In this document: positions 43,355-51,128 of the stretch, one piece after another
Layout: each line of letters begins with the position of its first letter
How positions within the stretch are numbered: position 1 is the first letter of the stretch
NCBI GenBank assembly: GCA_035523995.1
Contig: DATKPQ010000116.1
Span: 59,741-123,740 of the forward strand
Source of the DNA: JASHVB01 sp035523995
GTDB taxonomy: Bacteria; Pseudomonadota; Alphaproteobacteria; Acetobacterales; Acetobacteraceae
Length of the DNA: 64,000 bases
Direction of reading: 5' to 3'
Notes under the pieces: generated by a model
What the model saw: only the letters and a program-made list of their open reading frames with translations
What the model was told of the DNA's origin: nothing
The model's database searches: none
Position numbers and translations under genes: made by a program

Positions 43355-43897
43355 ATGAACATCGTTCTCCGCGAGCTGTGGACCGTGCCGCGCTTCCTCG
43401 CCTGGGAGGACGGCCAGGAGGGGAAGCACGAGTTCGATGGAACCCGGATCATCGAGATGACCGGCGGCAGCCGGGCGCATCAGCGCATCGTCGCCAATCT
43501 GCTGCGCCTGCTCGAGGACAGTCTGGACCCGGTGCGATTCGACGTCGTGCAGGAGATGCGCGTCAATGCCAGTGGAACGATCCGTTATCCCGACATCTCG
43601 GTCGTCACTGCGCCGATCACCGAAGACACCAAGACGCTGCACGATGCGGTGGTTCTGTTCGAGGTCCTGTCCGAGGACACGGCAGAAATCGAGCTAGGGC
43701 CGAAGCTCGCGGAATATGCCCGCCTGCAGTCCATTCGCCGATACGTGACAATTGACCAGCGGCAGATGGGAGTCACATCGCGCGAACGAACCCAGTCGGG
43801 CTGGACACCAACTGAAGTGACCTCGGGCAGCCTCGAGCTCCCCGAGCTTGGCACCTCGCTGCCATTGCCCGCGATCTACCGGCGCGTGCGCGTCTAG
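43355..43897 (+). CDS. Uma2-family (DUF820) putative restriction-type endonuclease
   Basis: A 180-aa PD-(D/E)xK-fold protein: EDGQEGKHEFDGTRIIEMTG, GSRAHQRIVANLLRLLE, YPDISVVTAP (the active-site Asp region) and FEVLSEDTAEIE. Uma2 proteins are common in cyanobacteria and some proteobacteria and are predicted nucleases of unclear role. The ATG at 43355 has an AGGAT upstream. The frame is open 62 codons further left, through the right arm of the inverted repeat, without homology. Confidence 0.85.
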   Translation: MNIVLRELWTVPRFLAWEDGQEGKHEFDGTRIIEMTGGSRAHQRIVANLLRLLEDSLDPVRFDVVQEMRVNASGTIRYPDISVVTAPITEDTKTLHDAVVLFEVLSEDTAEIELGPKLAEYARLQSIRRYVTIDQRQMGVTSRERTQSGWTPTEVTSGSLELPELGTSLPLPAIYRRVRV

Positions 43898-43972
43898 GGT
43901 CACGAAGGGATGCGCGGGGTGGTTGCGGCTGCCGGGCATGCGCGGCGCGCTCCGGCGGCCGCTGGAGGATCG

Positions 43973-44572
43973 ATGAGCGACGGCGAGCACAGCAACGCCT
44001 CGGTCTGCGCGGCCTGCGGGACGGCCGTCCCGAGCTACGACGTGGTGAGCTACGGCTCGATCGAGCGAGGCTACCGCGAGCTTTGCACCAATTGCTTCAA
44101 TGCAGAGGTCGCCAGCGTTTTGGGACTGGAGGACTTCGAGCATGTCCGGCTCGAGCCGGTGGTGGTGACGGACGGCGTCGGCGAGCAGCACGAGTTTCAT
44201 TTCCGGATCAGACTGCTCGGCGACGTGATGGCACTCGAGGCGTTCGAGCTCACGGCCGGCGTGCCGGATGGCTACCGGTTCGAGATACTGGGAGCGCCGG
44301 ACGACGACCCATTGCCGCTGCTCGGCAGCCTGATCGCGCGGATACGCCGCAGTCTGTCCGTCCGGTATCTCGTCCGTGACGCGGACGGCGCCCATATTGC
44401 AGACCAGACCGTCTGCGGGCGAATCGAATGGGACGCGTCCAGCGACAGGCGGGCTCCGCTGCTGGTCATCGACGGTCGGGACGTGTCGTGGGACGAATTT
44501 GGCCGCATGCTGATGAGTTTCGAGGGCTGGCAGTTTCGGGTGGCAATCCGCGATCGCAGCGAGGAGGTGTAG
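43973..44572 (+). CDS. hypothetical protein with N-terminal CxxC pairs
   Basis: A 199-aa protein from the ATG at 43973 with GGAGG upstream. The N-terminus holds two Cys pairs (VCAACGTAVPSYD and LCTNCFN) that would form a zinc ribbon. The remainder is soluble, acidic and beta-rich (for example LEPVVVTDGVGEQHEFHFRI) and ends WQFRVAIRDRSEEV. I recognise no characterised family. It follows the Uma2 gene by 75 bp on the same strand, so co-transcription is possible. Confidence 0.65.
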   Translation: MSDGEHSNASVCAACGTAVPSYDVVSYGSIERGYRELCTNCFNAEVASVLGLEDFEHVRLEPVVVTDGVGEQHEFHFRIRLLGDVMALEAFELTAGVPDGYRFEILGAPDDDPLPLLGSLIARIRRSLSVRYLVRDADGAHIADQTVCGRIEWDASSDRRAPLLVIDGRDVSWDEFGRMLMSFEGWQFRVAIRDRSEEV

Positions 44573-45096
44573 CGTCGGAAGGGACCTGTCGTGCTGCCGA
44601 AATGATGATCCTGGCCAAACAGTGGATTTCCGAGAGTTCTGATTACCATACGATCTTGGCGCCAGCCGTAGCTGACGACCGGTCCTCTTATCGCCGCCCG
44701 CGCCAGGTTGCGGGGATGGGGTTCACGTCTCCAACAGGCTTTTGGAGGCGTCATTTTGGCCCATCCGAAAGCGGAATGAAATGCCGAAGCTGGAAGTCAC
44801 AGGGAATCCTGGCTCGGTACTTAGTAAAATGCCATGCAGGGGTGGTATCGGGCCGTGCGAGCAATGGAACGAAAGCTTCGCCCGATCCCTAGCCGCACGC
44901 GTCGGAGCGTTCCCTGATGGCAAATAAGCTGTGATAGGTATCCCTGACCTCTGAGATCTCGACAGAATGCTTCTCATCAAACAATTCATTCCGACTTTCA
45001 TCCTAATTTTCCTGCCAATTCATTCTGAGATATCCGATATCTACACGTAGAGCCGCGGTCCGCCCGACCCCTCGGTAAATCACGAAGTAGCTGCTC
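44573..45096. other. 524-bp gap without an intact gene
   Basis: Contains one copy of a dispersed ~60-bp repeat (44738-44798), shared with 63361-63420. Otherwise AT-richer than its surroundings and without a recognisable gene. It runs into the truncated permease at 45097. Confidence 0.5.
44738..44798 (+). repeat. dispersed repeat, copy A
   Basis: Shares an identical AAGCGGAATGAAATGCCGAA followed by GCTGGA with 63361-63420 (opposite strand), plus a diverged ~35-bp leader. At the other copy this sequence lies immediately upstream of, or inside, the start of an HTH-like gene, so this may be the stump of a second copy of that gene. Confidence 0.65.
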
Positions 45097-45393
45097 ATGA
45101 TGGGTCAGAGTTTCGGGCTCCCCACCGGCGCGATTGTACGCCGGATCGTGCTGCCGGGCGCACTGCCGGCGATCCTGAGCGGCTTCCGCGTCACTGTGTC
45201 GATCGCGATCGTCCTGCTGGTGGCAGCGGAAATGATCGGCGTCGAACGCGGCATCGGCGCGTTTGTGTTGTCGGCGGGCAATCGCTACGACACCGACGCG
45301 CTGATGGCGGGAATCGTGGTGCTCTCCGCTCTTGGGCTGGCGATGCCCTGGGTCGTCGGGCTGCTGGAGCGAAAACTGCTGGGGTGGCGGTGA
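45097..45393 (+). pseudogene. ABC transporter permease, C-terminal fragment (nitrate/sulfonate/taurine type)
   Basis: 98 codons match the last third of an SsuC/TauC-like permease: RRIVLPGALPAILSGFRVTV, VLLVAAEMIGVERGIGAFVL and a final WVVGLLERKLLGWR. The N-terminal ~150 residues and the neighbouring ATPase and binding-protein genes are missing, so it cannot function. Its stop is intact. Confidence 0.8.
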
Positions 45394-45422
45394 CGGCAAA
45401 ACAGCGGCGTGAGGTGGATTGC

Positions 45423-46085
45423 TCAGAATGCCGTCGGGCCGGCGCGCATTGCCGCGGCTTCACCTGACGCTGGCCTTGCGCCGGATTCTCCAGAGATTCC
45501 CCGCGGAAACTCGTCGGTACGCCGGAACAATTGCAGCAAGCGCGTGGGAAAACGTTGCGCCAACTGCCGTGCGCTACCAACCGTGTTGCGGGTTACCACG
45601 GTAAACAGCTCGGGCGCATCTTCGAGGGGCAGCGCTGCCAGGCCGCTGATACCGGCAGCCCAATAGCCGACGCAGAACACCAGTCCCGTAATCTCGACCA
45701 TCTCGTATTGGCGCAGCGGCAGATCGCCGAAATAGGGGCTGGTCTCGGCGAGAGGAACAGGGATTTCCAGCCGGCCCTCAAGCGCTCCGCCGGCAGGCAG
45801 GTAGCGTGCAAGCGGTATCACCGGCACCGCAACGCGGCGATCGGTCGGCATCGGAGCGATGAACACGCCTACGGTGACGTCATCCCCGGGGCCTTGCACG
45901 ACCAGGGCCGCTTGCGGGCCCGGTGTCACAGCGCCAGTGGATGGGTGAACGTTGGGCAGCCGATCCATGACATATGCATCGCCCGGGCCGCGGTTTTGTA
46001 TCGTGTACGGGAAGGCCAGCGTGTGGCCTTCCTTGCCGGGCCGGCAATCCAGGCGAAGGTCTACCGGCGGTGGCGGAGCGCTCAT
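45423..46085 (-). CDS. unknown protein in VgrG operon
   Basis: A 220-aa soluble protein without signal peptide. The first ~170 residues are rich in beta-type and Gly/Pro segments (RLDCRPGKEGHTLAFPYTIQ, PLARYLPAGGALEGRLEIPV). The Arg/Ala-rich tail looks disordered. The start is 2 bp after the stop of the upstream gene. No homology recognised. As the last gene of a vgrG-led unit it could be an effector-loading factor, immunity protein or effector part; this is inferred only from position. Confidence 0.7.
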   Translation of the reverse strand: MSAPPPPVDLRLDCRPGKEGHTLAFPYTIQNRGPGDAYVMDRLPNVHPSTGAVTPGPQAALVVQGPGDDVTVGVFIAPMPTDRRVAVPVIPLARYLPAGGALEGRLEIPVPLAETSPYFGDLPLRQYEMVEITGLVFCVGYWAAGISGLAALPLEDAPELFTVVTRNTVGSARQLAQRFPTRLLQLFRRTDEFPRGISGESGARPASGEAAAMRAGPTAF

Positions 46086-46087
46086 TG

Positions 46088-46552
46088 TCAGACACTCTCC
46101 CGCATCGTACCGTGAGCGTCCCGTTCGCGCAGATAGGCCGACATTTCCGGCGATTCCACATTCGCATCCACCCCGCCGGCGCCAACGGCCACGCCAACAG
46201 CGTCCAACAGGCGGCCGAACAGGATCGCGTCACTGGTCAGCAGGCTGCGCGATGCGTGGTTCGGCCAATCGGCGGGATCATAGACAATGACGATTTCCGC
46301 CTTGCCCCGGCTGTGCGGCGAACGCAGCCAGGTCCATGCGTTCGGCGGGTCGGTTGGCGGGTTGGGCTGTTCGATCGTGACAACCCGGCCCGCATTTCGC
46401 AACCTGCGAAACACAGCCCGTCCTGTTGCTGTCTGCCGGATAGCGAGCAAGTCCGCGAGTACGGCATCGATGAACCGGGGATTGGCGGGCATCACCCGCA
46501 GCCGCCCTCGGGGCGGCACGTGTTGCACCAGATGTTGCGCCGCATGGTTCAT
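46088..46552 (-). CDS. unknown 154-aa protein coupled to vgrG
   Basis: The ATG at 46552 overlaps the vgrG stop (ATGA), so translation is coupled. The sequence begins MNHAAQHLVQHVPPRGRLRV and contains FIDAVLADLLAIRQTATGRA, IVYDPADWPNHASRSLLTSD and AILFGRLLDAVGVAVG. The order of these segments faintly resembles M91-type peptidases, but where HExxH would be expected the sequence is GRLLD, so no zinc site is present. I regard the function as unknown. An effector or adaptor of the type VI apparatus is plausible from position. Confidence 0.7.
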   Translation of the reverse strand: MNHAAQHLVQHVPPRGRLRVMPANPRFIDAVLADLLAIRQTATGRAVFRRLRNAGRVVTIEQPNPPTDPPNAWTWLRSPHSRGKAEIVIVYDPADWPNHASRSLLTSDAILFGRLLDAVGVAVGAGGVDANVESPEMSAYLRERDAHGTMRESV

Positions 46553-48753
46553 TCGCTGTTGCCGGCCGCTTCGCACCATTGCGTCAGGTCCGACGAGATC
46601 ATGTTGTCATCGTCCGCTCCTGTGTCAGGCGCATGCTGGGCCTGTACCTGATGCGAGCCGCGCGAGGGCGAACTGCCACCCGAGCCGCCGCCCTGGCGAG
46701 ACTTTGCCGGTTCCCCCGGATCGGCCTGCGTCGCGTCCATCACATTCTGGAAGGTCAGGTCCGCGGCCGAATCCGCGGGGCCGCCGCACTGGTTATAGAT
46801 CATCGTCCCATCCAGATAGACCCCGCCGGCGTTCAGCACGATGGTACTGCTCCCCACCTTGAGAGTGATCTTCTGCGATGCCTCGAGCACGATGCTGGAC
46901 GCATTCAAACTCAGATTTCCTTTGACGATGCCGCCGAGATTTTCCTCCACATCAAGTTGCATGTCCTTCTTCACCGTAAGCTGGTAGCCATAATCGGTGC
47001 CGTCCACTTGCTCGAATCGGCTGCCGCCGACATGCACATCAAGATTGCCGTACGGCGGGATCCCGAAATGCGGTGTGCCGATGGTCACGAATGAGCTGCC
47101 GTCAACCGTCGTGTTGGTGGTCTTGTCGTAGCCGGAGATGACGGTCAGGTGCCGGTTACCGACGCCAACGGTTTCGTAGAGCGAGGCTTTCGCCGTGACG
47201 TCCATGCGCGCCTGCGAACGCATCAGAAACTGCTCGTTGCCGTAACTGTCGTCGAATCGTAGTAGATGGTATCCGGCCTTGCCGGTGGGGTTGCCGTTGG
47301 CGTCTTTCGGCACCGGCGTGCTGCGGGTCTCAATGCCGCTGAGGGTCTTCTGGTCGGTCAAGGAGAACGGCGACATGTAGGTGCCGTTATAGAGACCACC
47401 GACCACAACCGGCCGATCCACGTCACCGTCCATGAAGGCGACGGCCACCTCGGCGCCGACGCGCGGAATGAACTGCCAGCCCCATTTGTCCCCGGCCCAG
47501 GGCTGTATCACGCGAAGCCAGACCGAGTGTTCCGGCGTGGAATCTTTACGCCGGTCCCATGGAAACAGCACTTTCACCCGGCAGAACTTGTCGGTGAAGA
47601 TGTCTTCGCCCTTTGGTCCGATCACCGTGGCACTGTATACGCCGTACATTCTCGGCCGCGGAATGGTGAGTTGGTCGCGCCACGCCTTGGAACTGGGGAA
47701 GCATGTGAAGCTGTTGCCGTAGGTTGGCGCGTAACCACCGGAAACGTTGGGGCTGCCAGAACCCTGATGGATAACGCTGCGTATGACATACTCCTGGCTC
47801 GCCCCACCACTATACGGATCGTTGGTCAGCACAAACTTCGAACCAGGAGTGAATCCGGAGTGCTGCCCCATCCCGGCGATCAGTGAGGCGTTGGCTTCCG
47901 CGGCGGCCATGATGATCCGCGTTCGATCATCGACCAGATTGGTAACGTAGGTGAGCGCAGGCCAGCGAAAGAAGTCCCGCTTCATAGCGCCTGCAACGCT
48001 GTCGGTGGTCTTCTGGGTTGCTTCCAGCAGCTCGTTCGGAACAGTGGGATCGTAGTCCTTCAGGCTGGTCTCACCGTATGTTGTCGCCTGGAATGGGCTC
48101 CACGCCTGGAGCAGATGTAGATTTAGGCTCGTGCCCAGTGAAACCTGCGGCTTCTGGATAGTGCCAAACGCCCTATTGTCATCGGTGATGATCAGAGTAT
48201 GCGCAGACTGGGATTGCTGGAAATAATAGAACCACCCCTCCTGCTGCATCAGCCTACTGATGAAATCGAGGTCTGTCTCGTTCATCTGCGTGGTGTAGTC
48301 ATGCATTACCGGTGTGCTGTACATTTGCCACTGCACATCGGCAACGAGGGCTTCCTGCAGTAGCGTGGTAATGATCTGTTTCGATGACTGATTCTCGAAA
48401 ATCCGACTGTCCACAGTCTGCGACATGAACCAGAGCCGGGGTACAACCTCCATTGCATACGCCCAGCCTCTGGCGGGCTGCGCGTCGCGCGCGACGAATC
48501 GTCGCACGACACCGTTGAAATAACGGGTTGGCCCACCTGTCTCGGTTAGAGTGAGGCATACAGGTTGGTACAAGAAGATTGTAGGATCCAGATTCGCCTG
48601 GTTTGAGACCGCCTCGATGGTGACGAGGAACGGTTTGCTGATCACCTCATCCGCGCAGAACGAGATCGGCGTCATCTGACCACCCTTGGCAGGCACAGTG
48701 AGCGAGAGAAATAGCTGCGGCGCTTGCGCGGTGGATGCTGCTGACTCAGACAT
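46549..48753 (-). CDS. vgrG: type VI secretion system tip protein VgrG
   Basis: A 734-aa VgrG spike. The N-terminal gp27-like part runs to ~400 (QMNETDLDFISRLMQQEGWF is a hallmark). It is followed by the gp5-OB domain (VKVLFPWDRRKDSTPEHSVW, then VAVAFMDGDVDRPVVVGGLY) and a beta-helix extension. The C-terminal ~60 residues are Gly/Ser/Gln-rich and probably flexible, with no obvious effector domain. The ATG at 48753 overlaps the previous stop (TGATG). No other T6SS core genes (tssA-M, hcp, clpV) lie in the window, so this is an orphan vgrG island. Confidence 0.95.
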   Translation of the reverse strand: MSESAASTAQAPQLFLSLTVPAKGGQMTPISFCADEVISKPFLVTIEAVSNQANLDPTIFLYQPVCLTLTETGGPTRYFNGVVRRFVARDAQPARGWAYAMEVVPRLWFMSQTVDSRIFENQSSKQIITTLLQEALVADVQWQMYSTPVMHDYTTQMNETDLDFISRLMQQEGWFYYFQQSQSAHTLIITDDNRAFGTIQKPQVSLGTSLNLHLLQAWSPFQATTYGETSLKDYDPTVPNELLEATQKTTDSVAGAMKRDFFRWPALTYVTNLVDDRTRIIMAAAEANASLIAGMGQHSGFTPGSKFVLTNDPYSGGASQEYVIRSVIHQGSGSPNVSGGYAPTYGNSFTCFPSSKAWRDQLTIPRPRMYGVYSATVIGPKGEDIFTDKFCRVKVLFPWDRRKDSTPEHSVWLRVIQPWAGDKWGWQFIPRVGAEVAVAFMDGDVDRPVVVGGLYNGTYMSPFSLTDQKTLSGIETRSTPVPKDANGNPTGKAGYHLLRFDDSYGNEQFLMRSQARMDVTAKASLYETVGVGNRHLTVISGYDKTTNTTVDGSSFVTIGTPHFGIPPYGNLDVHVGGSRFEQVDGTDYGYQLTVKKDMQLDVEENLGGIVKGNLSLNASSIVLEASQKITLKVGSSTIVLNAGGVYLDGTMIYNQCGGPADSAADLTFQNVMDATQADPGEPAKSRQGGGSGGSSPSRGSHQVQAQHAPDTGADDDNMISSDLTQWCEAAGNSE

Positions 48754-49619
48754 CACGGTTTACTCGCGGGGTCTTTCAGATTGAGGCGCACCCAGTTGGC
48801 ACCGTCGGCAAGGCTGGTCAGTTGGGCTTTTGCGATCATCGCGCCGAACTTGAACCCAAACAGACTGAGCAGCAGATCCTCCCTGCTGTTGCCCGAGCCA
48901 TCCCCGATGGTGATGGAGGACAGCCTGCCTTGTGCCTGTGGAATATCAAACTGCGGTCCCGCTCCGAGACCGATGAACGCCTGACGGAACGCATCGTATT
49001 CCTCGGTGGAGACGAACAGCGACCCCCACATCGTACGAACACTGCCCCACGTCGTGGGAGGCTCACCGTAGGTGCCGGAGTCCGCCACTTTCTCGTGGGC
49101 TATCATCAGATTGACGCATTCCAACTCATCCTGCGACCACCATCCCGGGGTCATTGGCTTACCCGGATCGCTCTGGTTGATGCCTGCCGCCACGTGCTCC
49201 CATGGATCGCCAGGCAGCATATCGGTGTAGTGATTTACGAACAGGTATGTCTTGTGCGGCCGGTAGCCCATGTCTGCCGCGGTCATGCAGTGGCAGACCT
49301 GCATCGAGCTGCCCGGCCAGAGATCATGATCCTGAAAGCATCGTTTGAAGCCAGTATCGCCCCAACCGCGCGAATCGTACCAACCTTTGAAGATTCCGCT
49401 GAAATGGGTAATTCCAGTGCTGTAGGCATCGCCGCTGCTGGCAAAGATGTTGAGCAGACGGAGCGCGAGTGGTGTGCTCACGCCGGGGACCGCGGGGTCG
49501 TTGATCGTCGGATCGTCGAACAGCCGTGCCAACGCCTCGGCGAAATTCGTTTCGCTATCCACGGTCACCTCGGCTCGGATCTGCGGTGCGCGCACAGCTA
49601 TGTCCACGGTACCGGTCAT
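48753..49619 (-). CDS. unknown protein upstream of vgrG
   Basis: A 288-aa protein from the ATG at 49619 (MTGTVDIAVRAPQIRAEVTV). The frame extends 31 codons upstream through GLGLGGCSW, which could be read as a lipobox, but no proper signal peptide precedes it. Notable segments are FQDHDLWPGSSMQVCHCMTA, TYLFVNHYTDMLPGDPWEHV and the C-terminal LLLSLFGFKFGAMIAKAQLT. No recognised domain. Its position between the DUF4280 protein and VgrG, with a 1-base overlap into vgrG, makes it a candidate cargo or adaptor. Confidence 0.7.
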   Translation of the reverse strand: MTGTVDIAVRAPQIRAEVTVDSETNFAEALARLFDDPTINDPAVPGVSTPLALRLLNIFASSGDAYSTGITHFSGIFKGWYDSRGWGDTGFKRCFQDHDLWPGSSMQVCHCMTAADMGYRPHKTYLFVNHYTDMLPGDPWEHVAAGINQSDPGKPMTPGWWSQDELECVNLMIAHEKVADSGTYGEPPTTWGSVRTMWGSLFVSTEEYDAFRQAFIGLGAGPQFDIPQAQGRLSSITIGDGSGNSREDLLLSLFGFKFGAMIAKAQLTSLADGANWVRLNLKDPASKP

Positions 49620-49785
49620 CCAGCTACACCCGCCCAGCCCGAGGACCGGTGTTTGCCACGTCGCTATCAGTGCAACGCCCCTGGCTGGTTCGAGCGCAGC
49701 TAACCTTGCCAAGGCCCGTCACGACGGCCGCCCTGCAATCTTCGCCACCGTATGCTCCCCCGTTGACTTCACGTAATTACGAGTC

Positions 49786-50175
49786 TTATGGAATCTGCAC
49801 GGTTTGTTCGCCCGGGTCAGTGATGCTGATCACACCACCCCACATACAGTTGCATATTGAGACGTTGTCGAGCGCCGTTTTGTTATTGATCTGCACGGTC
49901 GGCGAACCGGGAGTCCACGGCGATGTGGTCGCTGGCATGCAGGGCTGCGGCGTCAAGACGCCCATCGCTGCAGCCGTGGCGGCTGCCACCTGGGGATTGG
50001 AAGGACTCATGCACATGCCGAACGGGTTGATGTTGAGCATCGGCACGTAATCCTGGACCGTCGCCTCCGGCTGGTCGCTGGTTTCGGCCCGATTGATCGG
50101 CAGCACTGTCAGGCACGCCGGCGCCGCCCCGAACGTGCAGGCCATCTGCGCACCGTTAACTACCTGGAATGGCAT
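49786..50175 (-). CDS. DUF4280 PAAR-like protein
   Basis: A 129-aa PAAR-like spike-tip protein: MPFQVVNGAQMACTFGAAPA, INPFGMCMSPSNPQVAAATA, VLTPQPCMPATTSPWTPGSP and SICNCMWGGVISITDPG. Several conserved Cys (CTF, CMS, CMP, CNC) could bind metal, as PAAR tips do. It would cap the VgrG trimer and help dock cargo. First gene of the leftward vgrG unit. The 155 bp upstream are AT-rich and probably hold the promoter. Confidence 0.88.
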   Translation of the reverse strand: MPFQVVNGAQMACTFGAAPACLTVLPINRAETSDQPEATVQDYVPMLNINPFGMCMSPSNPQVAAATAAAMGVLTPQPCMPATTSPWTPGSPTVQINNKTALDNVSICNCMWGGVISITDPGEQTVQIP

Positions 50176-50330
50176 CTCCGCCCGGCTATATGGCAAATGT
50201 CAATATTATATATTCTCCAGACTACGACCTGTGTTCACTATTCCGTGTTGCCTGATCTCGTTGGATCAGTTGCGTCACGCCCTCGTCGAGGGCAGATCCT
50301 TGGCTGAACGAAAGGGTAGCGCGGTAAGTA

Positions 50331-50590
50331 GGGCCTGTCGTCAATTAAGCCAGCCAGATGACGCTGGCGGCAAGGTGGATGGCGGCCAGGAAGGTTCTGC
50401 CAGTTTTGTCATAGCGCGTTGCAATAGTGCGATATTGCTTGAGTCTGGCAAAGAAGTTCTCGATCAGGTGGCGGGATTTGTACATATCCCGGTCGAAGCG
50501 GCGGCGCTCGCGCCGATTGGCTTTCGGCGGGATCACGACCTTCTTGCCGGCCGCCGCCAATGGCTCAAGCACGCGTTCATCGGCATCGGG
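50331..50590 (-). mobile_element. IS5-family insertion sequence, 3' fragment
   Basis: The antisense frame encodes the transposase C-terminus (KKVVIPPKANRRERRRFDRD, LIENFFARLKQYRTIATRYD, TFLAAIHLAASVIWLA, stop at 50345). It includes the catalytic Glu region NFFARLKQ and the right end GGGCCTGTCGTCAATTAA. The N-terminal two thirds and the other end are missing. It abuts an integrase fragment of opposite orientation. Confidence 0.85.
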
Positions 50591-50591
50591 C

Positions 50592-50859
50592 GTCCGCCGT
50601 TCTGCGCGGTGACCAAGGTTGGCAAGGTCACGGGGGAAAAGCTGTCCGACCAGGCGGTGGTGCGGCTGGTCAAGCAAGCCGCCGCGGGCGCCGGGCTGGA
50701 CCCAGACAAATTCGCCGGGCACTCGCTGCGACGCGGGCTGCTTTCCGCCGGTGCCGACAACCGCGCCAACCTCGCCGAGCTGATGCGCCAGTCGCGGCAT
50801 CGCTCGGCTATCTCGAACTCGCCGATCTCCGGCGGAACAATGTGACCGAGGGGGTGTTT
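50592..50859 (+). pseudogene. tyrosine recombinase/phage integrase C-terminal fragment, frameshifted
   Basis: PPFCAVTKVGKVTGEKLSDQ, then AGLDPDKFAGHSLRRGLLSA, is the catalytic HxxR region. After LAELMRQSRHRS, near 50795, the homologous continuation (SLGYLELADLRRNNVTEGVF) is in another frame. The N-terminal half is replaced by the IS5 fragment. It marks a former integration site. Confidence 0.8.
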
Positions 50860-51128
50860 CAGCAGCGAGACCGACAAGAGCGTGATGGAGACGCTACTGG
50901 TTGATCGCCCACGTGTGTCGTCGCGTCTGCGCCGGTCGTCAGCCGGGCGAACATCACTACGGGACCGCCTCAAACGATCTCACTGATTGGGATGTCGATC
51001 CCGGGAATTAGAAACCTTGAGAACCGGCCTATCTGAAGATACGAAACTTCGGCCGCCGGCTTGTTGTCACCGGCGATTTCTGCCAACCAGCAGCGCGCGA
51101 CGAGACGCGAGACCCCGGAGGAGACCGT

